Shown here: positions 9,104-20,900 of the stretch, piece by piece
How the letters are laid out: each line of letters starts with the position of its first letter
How positions within the stretch are numbered: the first letter of the stretch is position 1
Assembly: GCF_014356525.2 (NCBI RefSeq)
Contig: NC_052506.1
Span: 23,636,707 to 23,700,706 of the forward strand
DNA from: Nilaparvata lugens
Taxonomy: Eukaryota > Arthropoda > Insecta > Hemiptera > Delphacidae
DNA: 64,000 nucleotides
Reading direction: 5' to 3'
The notes under the pieces: generated by a model
What the model saw: the letters and a program-made list of their open reading frames with translations, nothing else
What the model was told of the DNA's origin: nothing
Databases searched by the model: none
Made by a program: the position numbers and the translations under genes

Positions 9104-12020
9104 CCTATCTTCTACTGTGAATCACAATATTATACTAATTGAAAGAGCACACACTTATTGAATGTTAACACATTCCTAATATTTTGTAATTTTCTAGTCT
9201 CAATAATGTGATGAAGCCTGACAATTTAGAATCAACAATATATTTTGAAATAGGTGCTACTCTACTATATTAATCCTTTTTATTTGGTACTTTTGAATCC
9301 TGTAAAACTGTTTTTCTTCATAAACAACAACAATAATTATTGGTATTTTGAAATATTGCAATACTCGTATTCTAATCAAATACTGTACAAGTGAAAAGTA
9401 ATCACTTTTCCTTATAGAACCACTACAATAATTATTGAAACGAAATGAAAATCCTCTAGTATTAAAAAACATAAAAAGGGTATTTGAGAATTTTTATTAC
9501 ATTTCAATAAATGAAGTACTTTGATTTAAGTTTTCTTTTTGATACTATTCTTCCATATACTGGCGTTTATAATTCAACCAGTTTTTCGTATGCTTTTAAT
9601 CATCACATAATATATCAAATGCGTTGATACAACTCTTTTCAATTCCATTCAAAAACTTGATACAAAAATAATAAATAAGCCTAGATTTATTTTTGTAGCT
9701 CATTAGCTCATCAAGATTGTGAAAATTCTCATGCTCAACATCTTGTAGTTGATGAAATTTTATGATCCTCAAGTCTGAATCGTTGTGATTGCTTTTCGAA
9801 TGTGATTTACCTTTCGAATGTAATTAATTCTTCAATTATAATTTTAATTTATTGTTCTGGGATGAGTTCAATGAGTGAGAATCATGGTTAAGATCCAGTG
9901 ATAGATTGATGCACTTTCAAATGTTTATCGAGTGATAATAATTCATACAAATTGATTTAAAAAATATTGCTTTGATAGGGAGGGATCTACCATAATATGA
10001 AATTGATATTTCCTGTTTAGAACTATTCTACTATTTTAGTATTTTATTACTTTTCATACCTTGATTGATCGTATTTTAGTTAGAAAATCATTTAGAGTGT
10101 GAGCTCTGAGAGAATGTTGTAATTGAAAATGAAAAAGATGAAAATCTTTATTAGGTGGAGTTCGGACTTAGGACTTTCAAGTCTTTTCTACCACTCAACT
10201 TCTATAAAAATTCGTCTACTATAGAGAATCGTAATTTCCTACCTATCAACAATTTTTTTTTTAATTGACTGAAACTAAATTTTTCAATTATAGGATATAA
10301 AGTGTTTAAAATCAGATCTCTTCTAGTCGAAGTATTTTTCAAATATCCTCAACTAGCTCTGTATTGCCAAATTTTTAGTCAAAATCAAACGAAGTTTTAT
10401 AATTGGTAGTTGATACTGGTGATGATCTTACAGTGATGTTAGCTTGTTATTAAAAGTGATGAAATTATTTGACTCTATTTACTTAGTACTATTTTTAGGG
10501 TTTACAGTATGAGTCAACAATTTTTAACAAAGAAATTCATAAATGAAATGTGTGCCTACCTATAGTACTGCCTCTTGAGTATTCATGTACATTTTCTAAT
10601 AATACAACATAGAAATATCTTAGTATTATTTATATTGTTTGTGCATTGCTAATGAGAAGATACAATTCTTTAGCACATCTTATTAATTTCTAATACAATA
10701 TTTTTCATCAATAATTCTATCAGTATTTGTTTTCATGCTTTTCAGTGCTTAATCTATCTTGAACAAGAACATTGAAATCAAGATGATATATTTATAATAA
10801 ATTAATATGGATACCTATTTATTTTATTAGTTTGTATGCATGTGCGTTTTAATAGTAACTGTGGTGATTTTAAAAGATATGTTTATGAGATGTGTTTGCT
10901 ACTTACTATAGATTTATATACTTGAATATAATAAAGGGATATAAAAAAGTTTCTGTTTTTTTATTTCTTGATTACTTGGTTAATTGGAGGAACTGTAAAC
11001 ACTTTGAGAGCTTTTGACTGAACATTGAGCCTAAAATGGAGTGAAAACATGACTAACTTTCGGTATCGTTAGTAAAATTAAAAAAAAAAAGAAATTGTAC
11101 AGTTTTGGGGTGTGAAGAAGGAACATGATAACTATTTCGTTTTTTATCTTCAACTTTATTCGAATATTATGTTAGATACAGCTTAATCACATAATAATAG
11201 TCTTAAATTACTAATACATTGTACAGTAATTGAACAAATTTCGAGTAGATACTTAATAGGGTAACATTAATATTAGCTTATTGTTTCAAGTGTAAATTAC
11301 CTGAAATAATTTGATATTAAGTTGATACTAACTTGTACAATACAAAAATTCTGCGCATAATAGTTCTCAGCTACACCAACTGTTACATTTTATTTTCTAT
11401 TAAAATAAATTATTTAAAACAATATATTGATATTATACACGTATATCCATAAATTAATCGAGTGGGCAGTGATACAACATAACATTATTGCAGTGTATAA
11501 AAAAGGTTGGATGATAGTTTGATAATATGTTGTTTCCTAGTCACTACTAGTATCTAATAGGCTATCACTAATATTTTCAAATCACATCATTTGAAGTAGG
11601 TATACTTACTAGCATTTGGTTAAGTAATAAACTAATAGAAAATTGAAAATTTTGGCAATTTTTCCCCAGAAAATTATGCTCCAACTATTGAAAATGAGTT
11701 CATTTGTAGAATGTTTTTCAGAACTCATGTTGTTAGAGTCAACATTGTTCCTTAGTACCAACTACTAAGCTTCTGACATTTGAAATTTCCGCTCAAAATA
11801 TTTTTGAGAAGTATTCTTTGTGACTATTTTAATGTTTTTATCAAAATACTTTCCTTCCTCTAATAGAAAAGATGGAGAGAAATTCTAATCTCCCTGCATT
11901 ATTCTTTTCATAAGTTCAAGACACATTTTCAAGATGAAAATTTTTCTTTCAGCAACATTTAGCTGTTTCTGGCTGTTACTATTGCAAAGAATATTTTTTG
12001 TTAGATAAGATTTTTTAATG
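9104..12020. other. AT-rich intergenic region
   Basis: No exon-like sequence or structured repeat was recognised on either strand. An AATAAA near 10930 followed by a T-rich run is a possible distal polyadenylation signal for the plus-strand gene. Confidence 0.4.
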
Positions 12021-12769
12021 CAGTCCAGGCAAGGAAAGTTTATAGAGGGAAAAGTTGGGAAGACAATTTTTGACCCCGCAGTTCTGTTTAGAGTGGTAAG
12101 GAGGTAAACATATCAAAAGTCCCCACCCTTACCCCCTGTGCTAAGGGGGTGTGGGTGGTTTAAAGGTACCATTTTTTGGTTTCTCGCATAAAACTCAAAA
12201 ACTAAGTATCCCAAGGACTTGCATGTCATATAACAAATTGAATCTTACATAATTTCCTACAATATTTATCCTACAACGTTTTCCATATCTCCTACAGTTT
12301 TCTAGATATCCGCTCTTGAAAGTGTGACATTTTTGAAAAAACCACGTTTGCCCCCATTTTTCTTAAATTTTTGCTCATAACTTTTTTAAAAATCGATTGG
12401 AAATTTATTTTTGTTTATTATGAGCTTATAGAGCATTGAATTCTCTTCAATTTGATGTATGATTTCACACTTTTACGAATTTCCCTACACCTTTTGTGTG
12501 AGTGTTAAATTCTATTTTTTTAACAATGGACCAATTGACATAGGAATTTGGAGGGAATGTTTTAAACAAAATTTTTGACTTTGCAGCTTTGTTGGGACTA
12601 GTTAGGAGGAGAACATATCAAAAGTTCCCATTCCTAACTCATGTGCTAAGGGGATGAGGGTGGTTGATATGTTTACCTCCTTACCACCCTAAACAGAACT
12701 GCGGGGTCGAACATTGCCTTCCAAACATTTCCCTCTATACCCTTTTTTGAGCATTCATTGCCTGGACTG
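12021..12769. mobile_element. Foldback element, CAGTCCAGGCAA ends
   Basis: CAGTCCAGGCAA at 12021 is inverted relative to TTGCCTGGACTG ending 12769. Longer arms include GAACTGCGGGGTC, CCTCCTTACCACC and their complements. Each half carries CATATCAAAAGT...CCC blocks. Related, truncated copies lie at 38606-38846 and 42736-43452. Confidence 0.8.
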
Positions 12770-14101
12770 ATAGCTATTTAAAATAGACATTTAATTCAGA
12801 TGGCACTTATGAACATACCTTTCATATTTATGCAACAAAACCATAATATTTAAGAAACTATTATTCAAGTAAGAATTATATTGTTTTGTAAAAATTAAAA
12901 CTGAATCGTTCCAAGGTAAAAGTTTGAATGAAATTTACTTTTAAATCGTAAGATTAGTAGAAAAGCTTTATAAAGTGGAGCATGGTATTTGAGAAATCAA
13001 TTGAATGACTGCTGAAAAATACTGATGGTATATATAGTAAGTAGTCAATCTAACTATAATTAAAAAATATTTCAAATTTATTATTTTCCAAATACAAAAC
13101 ATTAATAAGTATTTTCAACAGAACCATTTAATTGAATGAAACATTGATATTCTATTAACAACTTGCTTGCCAGCAGTTGGGTTCATTTATAGGCCATAGG
13201 TTACTTAATAGATTATTGCCAAGTCACTGTATTATTAAAACTGACTGTATTATTGAAACTCACTGTAATTTTCCCACTAGATGCTTTTACATACGAATGT
13301 AGTTCTGCCGTTCATTAGTCTACCAATAAAAGTAGCAATCATTCAAAAGTAGGAGTAAGAATAAACATACAAACAGAATGTTAAACCGAGTGATGCATAA
13401 TAGTAGTAACGTTTAAATTCAATTTGTTATTTTATTTAGTGTCCAAAACTTCACGCACCATGGCGTTCCTACACTTAAATTTTATTCTATGATAATAAAT
13501 CCTATTTCACAAAACTTGTTAAATACTGCTTCCGTTCAAGTTACATTGAAATAAGACTAGTGGAAGTGGTCCCATTATTATCAGACTCAAACTAGATTGA
13601 TATAGTGCTGTGAGGAATCTCGTGGAATCAAAATTATACCCAATGAAGATTAATTCAACGAATTTAATACCATTCAATTGTGTATAGTTCAATCACAAGA
13701 AACTATTAGTTTCTTAGTTTCTAATAGTTTCTTGATGCCAAAATAATGTTTCATCTATTCATCTATTTCCAGTTTTGAAAATGTTTCGAAACCTGAAAGA
13801 CATATATTTTGGATAAATTTTAATAGAATAATGAAATACAACATCAACTAGGAACTAGTTGATAAATAACATATGACATATTTATCATGTATGTTGTTCA
13901 ATATCTATTGCTATTTTTCAAGATTATTATAAATGTAGGTAATAAATAGTTTGAACATTTAAATAGTAGAATCCCTATGGTTTGTAACTTTTCGGACATT
14001 CTGTATTTTTACTAGTGAATTTACGCATGACCAAATTACATACCGTATTAAATGTAAATGCATCTTGAGCATCACACTCCGTAGTACTATAGATACTTAA
14101 T
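12770..14101. other. Intergenic region downstream of the arylsulfatase gene
   Basis: AT-rich and without recognisable coding or repeat structure. The arylsulfatase transcript (minus strand) may end here: AATAAA on the minus strand occurs near 13430 and 13490. Confidence 0.4.
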
Positions 14102-14319
14102 CAGTCACGAGAAAAAGGTCAGCTACTATTAAGCAAGCTGCACACAGTGACATTAGTAGCGTCCATTACTAGTTTCTACCGGAAAGCGGAACTGGAAATG
14201 TCATTTCGATTCCTGGACATCTCCAATTCCACGTTCCCTTTGCAGCTAGTGGATGCTACTAATGTTCGTGTGTGCAGCATGCTTATGCCGCTGCAATTTC
14301 AATCTTTCTCTCGTGACTG
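14102..14319. mobile_element. 218-bp foldback MITE beside the arylsulfatase 3' end
   Basis: CAGTCACGAGAAAAAGG (14102) is inverted relative to TTTCTCTCGTGACTG (ending 14319). Inner arms TAAGCAAGCTGCACAC and GTGTGCAGCATGCTTA, and ACATTAGTAGC and its complement, extend the hairpin. Confidence 0.8.
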
Positions 14320-14324
14320 TTCTA

Positions 14325-14555
14325 TCTACAACAAATTCGCAATTTAATAAAATATCATTGTTCACTTTGATCTGAAACATCTACATCAAATTCGCATTAT
14401 TTAAATTACAGGTCATTGTTCACTTTGATCTGAAACATCCACAGCAAACTCGCATTATTTTAATAACTACATTAATTACTTTGATCTGAAACATCCACAG
14501 CAAATTGGCATTTTAATCAGGATCATCATGGTTTACTTTGATCAAAGCGCCCACG
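14325..14555 (-). repeat. ~65-bp tandem array overlapping the arylsulfatase stop codon
   Basis: ACTTTGATCTGAAACATC recurs three times (about 14363, 14427, 14479), each time linked to AAATTCGCATT. A fourth, shorter start ACTTTGATCAAAGCGCCC contains the reverse complement of the last arylsulfatase codons and the TGA (14542-14544). The array therefore forms the proximal 3' UTR. Confidence 0.75.
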
Positions 14556-14963
14556 ACTGCCACGTATCGTTCCACTTCTTGGGATCGGCGCCGTAGATAT
14601 CGGGTCCTCGATTGCTCTGCGGTATCAGCATGCTCCTGAAGTAGCGGAGGTCGTTGTACATCTGGATGGTGATAGCCGTGTTGTGGTCGGCGACATTCAG
14701 TCGCTCACAGGGGTCCTTGTCGAGGTTGAAGAGACAGGGGCGGAACTCGCAGTTGGGCGCCGGGTAGTTGATGCCTACTCCACAGTTGACGGTCGCCTCG
14801 AAGCGCGAGTTGCGAATGGTGTAGTCGGTGGCTGACGGAGGATACAGTGTGGCCAGGGCACGCCCCGCCGGGCTCGCTAGGATCTCTTGCACGTTGTAGG
14901 TTGGGTTGGTCGGCGACTTGGTGTCCTGGTAGTACTCATCGAACTCGTGGTTCTTGAATTTAC
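14542..14963 (-). CDS. Arylsulfatase terminal exon
   Basis: Acceptor attgcag. 140 codons beginning K-F-K-N-H-E-F and ending D-T-W-Q-S-W-A-L with TGA at 14542-14544. It carries [14 protein letters not shown], the conserved disulphide-linked C-terminal strand of the family. The stop lies inside a tandem repeat unit. Confidence 0.93.
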
Positions 14964-17900
14964 CTGCAATCATCAAATTATATTGAACATATTCATATGT
15001 TGTTTTGTCTGTTCCCAGTGCACCCCACAAAAATCGAAGATTTGTGGACATGGTGCACTATGTACTCCGAAAATGCATGATATGGGTGTCAACACACCAA
15101 ATTTCAGAACAATTAATGTAGACGAGTCGCAAAGTATAAGGGAACTGGAACTTCTGCAGCAGAGGGATGATCTTATAACTTTCTCGAGTGAGTTGAAAAA
15201 TGAGGTTGAAAAGATGAAAGCTGAAATTCACACACAGAGTACGGTACTGATCTCAATGAAATGATGACGCTTAGAGAGGAGAATAGGCATTTGTCTGGAA
15301 TAGTTACGTCGATGTCTGTTTCTATTGAAGCACTAGAGGCAGACAAATTAGCATTAAGGAATGAAAAGATTATGGTTGGAGAGGAGAGAGATAAGTGGAG
15401 AACACTTTATGATGAGTTGTATGCAAAGTCAAAACAGTGTACGGTACTCAGAATGTATCAATAACAACTAGAGATAGTTTTCATAAGAACGCTTTGGTAT
15501 ATGAGGCTAATAGCAAGATCAATGTTAGAAATATTGCACAGAAAAACAGCCAGTTAAAGAAGTGTCAACGGTTCAATCTCCTTATAAAATCAAGTTGCAT
15601 CATTATGCTGACAGTCAAGGAAGAAATGTAAGAAACGAGTTTATAAAGAAATGTGAGCGCGATATCACTTCTTTCGTCAAATCAGGTGCCAAGTTTACCG
15701 ACGTCCTGCCAGAGAAAATTGCAGAATTTGATAGAAACGACTTTTTGGTGATCCAAGCTGGCTAGATGTTAGTAAAAATGAAGCAAAGAACATTCTTGTG
15801 GCTCTACGAAGGAATCTGGCGGCTCTCTACAGAACCAATGTTATTGTATTTTCAATTCCGCGCCGTAATGACTTGGTGAAGTGGTCCTGTGTGAACGAGT
15901 TGATAAAAGAAACTAATAGAGCAATGAGGAAGATTTGTCAAATTAAAATTTCATAGACATAAGCATCATAGGTGAAAGATTTCATACATCACATGGCATG
16001 ACCCTGAATGGATGTGGTGTAAGGTATGTATGTGATAAAATTATTCAGTGTGTGACAACCCATATTACAAGCTCTGAAGTATATCCTATCAATTCTGCTT
16101 CATGGTTCTTTTTTAGTATAGATGACCGGACTGAATGGAACTGCCCGGACAGAATTGATTTGAATAATGACATTTTTTGTGAAAGTAGCACTCATAAGAA
16201 AGTATGTTTTCTGAATCTTCAAGGTATGTCGGGAAAATTGAACATTCTCACGCAAATGGCAGTTCAGCAAAATTTCAGCGTTATGTATTTTAGTGAGCAC
16301 TGGCAGCGGAGTGATGCGCTAAACTAAACCCATCTTGCATGACTGTTTATTATCGAAAAACTAGTCTAGACTGTGAAAATGAGGAAAATATCGCAAATTT
16401 CTTGATTTTTTAAATCAAACGTATCTTACCTCACGATTATATTTTTACAAAATTCATTTACCTCACATGAAAGAGGAGATTCTTTTTTTAAATCAAGAGC
16501 AAGTACCATTTTTTATAATTTCGGGTTACCGAAATATACAGTTTTGAATATAGAAATTGGCCATTTTTCTGTTTTTTCAATTTTTTCATTAAATTTTGAT
16601 ACATGCTTTCGAACCGCCTTGCTGAGAAAGAAACTAGCTGAGAAGAATGAGCTGTAGTACGAGGAGATCTGATCATTCTGTCGAAAGTTATAAGTGTTTA
16701 AAGTTTTGATCCTTGACGTATCCTTATTATGACGTACCCCCCACTAGGAAATACTGAAATTGAATGTTTCTAACGGGTGATTCTCATAGAAAATAGCCCA
16801 CGTGAGATGATTTCAGCCAAAATATGTATTTTTTTGTTTGGAAGGCCTTGAAAAGGCATTATAATAAAAAAATTGTATTTTGGCTGTAGGACATGATTTT
16901 CTATTTTTGGGTATATCCCCCTCCTCCCACTACTAAATTCGAAAATTCCTAAGGGATCCTGTTCATAATGAATTGTTCTTTCACGTGATGTGTGGTTTTT
17001 TATCTATACTAGAAAAATATCTATGTTGTATACTTGTATAGTGTAGAAGTGGTAGGTTTGCATAATTTTGAAACCCCTAAAAAAATACCCCTTTTTTGAA
17101 AATTTGTAGCTCCGGAACCAAAAATGGTAGAATCCTGCGCGACGACTCAATTTATTGGAAATTTTATTCTCCTTGATTTTGTCAGGAATGATATTTCTAG
17201 AGAAACTCAAGGTTCACGAGATAAAATGGGAAAATTGAAAAAAGTTCGAAATTTTAGGGTTTTTTGGGGATTTGGGGGGTGAAGCCGCCCTCTGGCGTGT
17301 CAGAAAATTTCAGATTATAATTCAGCGCCCCAAAATACATATAGAACCGTAGAGAAAAATTCTTTTGGGGCTGTTTCCTGAAAAACGACCATTTGACTGG
17401 ACTAATAGAATCTATAAGGAATAAGTTATTAACTTTTTGTTAATAACTTTGGAGTAAACGCAGCTTTACTGTGTGGTAGATAGGGTGTAAATTTGAAAGA
17501 TTGAAATTGGCTTCATTTGATACTATTCTTAAATTTTTGACAAAATACGGTAAGTTTTTCCTTCTGTCAAATTCACTAGATTTTGCAATGTTTAAATTCA
17601 GTTTAATCAAGTTCCCAATCAAAATATCTCGACTATGATGTGTGTTCTTTCGTACAACAACTCTACCTACAACCTACCTACCTACCTCATGCACGAGAAG
17701 GATGTTACAAAGTCCATTTCTCAAGGATGGGATGGACCACCTGTTAGTTTCGCAGGAAGGAGACTCATGCCAGTTGATAGAGTTGATAAATTTTATACAG
17801 GGTATGAATTTGAAAAAAGTCATTTTTGAGAAAATCGTGATGGAAAATTAACAAAATCCATTTTTCTCTAGAATATTACGGAGCTTCTGCAATTTTCCTA

Positions 17901-20900
17901 GAAATGAGACTCATGTTAGTTGATAGGGCTTATAAATAGCAATCCAGGGTATAAATTGATAAAAAATCGTTAGAGCCGTTTTCGAGAAAACCGTAAAAAC
18001 ATGGTTTTTTGGTCATTATCCGCCATTTTTTCGCCATTTTGAATTGAATTTCATTGAATTTCTGATTGTCGGAGCCACATGGTATGAGGACCTTACATTT
18101 AAAATTTCAAGTCAATCGATTAATATCAGGAATGGATCTATCGTGTTCACAGACATACACACAGACCAAAATCCAAAAATCATGTTTTTGGACTCAGGGG
18201 ACTTTGAAACGTATAGAAAACTTGAAATTAGAGTACCTTATTTTTTTTGGAAAGCAATACTTTCCTCACCTCTGGTAATAGGGCAAGGAAAGTAAAAAGT
18301 GCTTTCTCAAAGTGATCCATTCGTGGCATAATTTGGTAGCACGCGTGAATGATGAATGAAAAGTTGCGGGTTCGAGATCAATTAAACCCATTTTTTTTGC
18401 TGAGAATTTTCAACTCTGATGAAAATCATTCACGTAATTTTGACAAAATAATAAATTATTATTCTATTTAAAGATGTTTCCTGGACAAAATTTTCTCTAG
18501 TGCAAAGAACAAGTTATCTGATCGTTTTTAATGATTTTCAGTTTTAACTTCTCAATTGTAGCCTATGTATTCCTGGGGATAAATTGATAAATAAATACAC
18601 AGATGTATCCTGCTAAAAAATGTTCTACAGTGGTCGAACATATTATGAAAATGAAATCTATAATACAGCCTAGATATAGAATTGGATGTCATTAAACTCT
18701 CTCAGACAGAGATGTACACAAATGGACCATTGGACCATCTCTGACCATTTGTACCAATGTACAGAGAATGGCACACAAATGGACCATTGGACCATCTCTG
18801 ACCATTTGTACCAATGTACAGAGAATGGCACACAAATGGACCATTGGACCATCTCTGACCATTTGTACCAATGTACAGAGAATGGCACACAAATGGACCA
18901 TTGGACCATCTCTGACCATTTGTACCAATGTACAGAGAACGGGCTGAGTGGGAATAGTCCAATTAGAACTCATAGCAATGATATTTTCACTGTGCCGGTC
19001 ACTTAGGCTACACTGATACTGACATATGTATGAATCCAGTTCAACAATTTATAAATTTCACCTTATTTAACCGAATTAGGTGGTTTGGACCTTAGACCAG
19101 TTATAGAATAGACACGGCCTATTGTATATTCATACTGAAAGTCGATGAAGCCAACATCTACTGCCATATCTCCAAATCGTGACGTCACCATCAGATAGAA
19201 AACTTTTCTGTAGAGTTTGTTTACATTGTTTTCCATAGCAGATTGTGTCTATTCCAGCGGGAGCGCAGCTGGAGTTTACCATTTTAATGAATAATAATTT
19301 ACATCCTTCTGAAATAAACACAATCTGAAAGTTTTCTATTCGATGATGACGTCACGATTTGGAGATATGACAGTAGATGTTGGCTTCAGAGGCTAGACTT
19401 CCCAGCGTGTCTATTCTATAACTGGTCTAAAGTTTGGACATATCTGTAGAATGAATGACGAGAGCAGAATGTGTAAAATAATATTCAAAGGGAGGCTGCA
19501 TTCCAGAAGGAAGGGAGGAAGTCCAAGATGAAGGTGGGAGGATGAAGTGAGAGACGATCTCCAAAAATGGGATGTAGAGGGTGGAGAAAAAAGACAGAAA
19601 AGCTTGGAGAGCTGTAGTGGAGGCGGCCAAGGCCTATATAGAATTTTAGTGCTAAATTAAAAAAAAATCAACCATGTTTTATTAATTTTCAAAATTTCTA
19701 ATCATTATCATTATGACTCACCGAATATCATTTTCCAAGTGTTTCGTGAAATGCCCGTCTCGTAGGATGTTATAATGGCGGCATTTCTGTCCCTTTCGTT
19801 GATGTTGAGAAGAGCTTGCTTGCGTGGAGATGGCAGTTTCCACTGCAGCGAATACCAGTGGTCAACGCCGTCTATGTCTGGAGGCATAGCAAACTTGTCT
19901 CCGCCTAGAATTATCGAGTAAAAAAACGAAAATTTTATGAAGTGAACTATAAAACTTGACCTGTTTCGGACTATGTGTAACCTTATCCAAATTTTGTCCC
20001 TTTCGTTGATGTTGAGAAGAGCTTGCTTGCGTGGAGATGGCAGTTTCCACTGCAGCGAATACCAGTGGTCAACGCCGTCTATGTCTGGAGGCATAGCAAA
20101 CTTGTCTCCGCCTAGAATTATCGAGTAAAAAAACGAAAATTTTATGAAGTGAACTATAAAACTTGACCTGTTTCGGACTACGAGTAACCTTATCCAAATT
20201 TGAGAGAGGAATAGCACAAGGCTGGGCAGAGGACCTAGAGTCCTAACTCCGCCCTTAATTAAGGCAATTATTCATGGATTTTTTGTCAATACTATAGCTA
20301 TCTATAATTGTCTATACTATAATTATATAGCTATAGCTATGTGAAGTGAACAACTATAAGACTTAACCTATTTCGGACTATGTGTAACCTTATCTAAATT
20401 TGGGAGAGGAATAGCACAAGGTTACCTTATTTTTTCTCTCCCTATCATTTTGATGATGTACTTATTGTATGGATGAATAAAGAATAAATAATATTGAATT
20501 AAAATTGGAGCTCAGCCCCTGTCATCACACTAAGTTGAGCTGCTTTTACAACAAAGTTGTCAACAAAATGTTGTCTACAAAAAGTTTTATTTGAACAAAA
20601 AATTGTCGATTTCCTTGTAGGAAATATGTTGCTGTTCTCAAATATGAATTAACAAAAGTTTTTAACTTTTTGTCTTCAGAGTGTAGTCGGCCTAAAATTG
20701 TATAAAGGGAACATTTTGTTGGTAACTTTCTCAGTATTTCCCACACTGAGTGGGGAACAAACATTTTGTTGGAAACTTGTGTGTTAGCACAAGTTGTCGA
20801 CAAAATGTTGCTGTTAAGAGATTGGAAACGAACTGCGGCAATTTGTTGAAAACTTTCAGTTGACAACTCTGGTGTAAAGGCGGCCTTAGAGCATAATTAA

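Noticed and set aside
18670..19006. Four overlapping repeat-protein frames
   Set aside because: All come from the 57-bp minisatellite; none has a splice context or recognisable domain.
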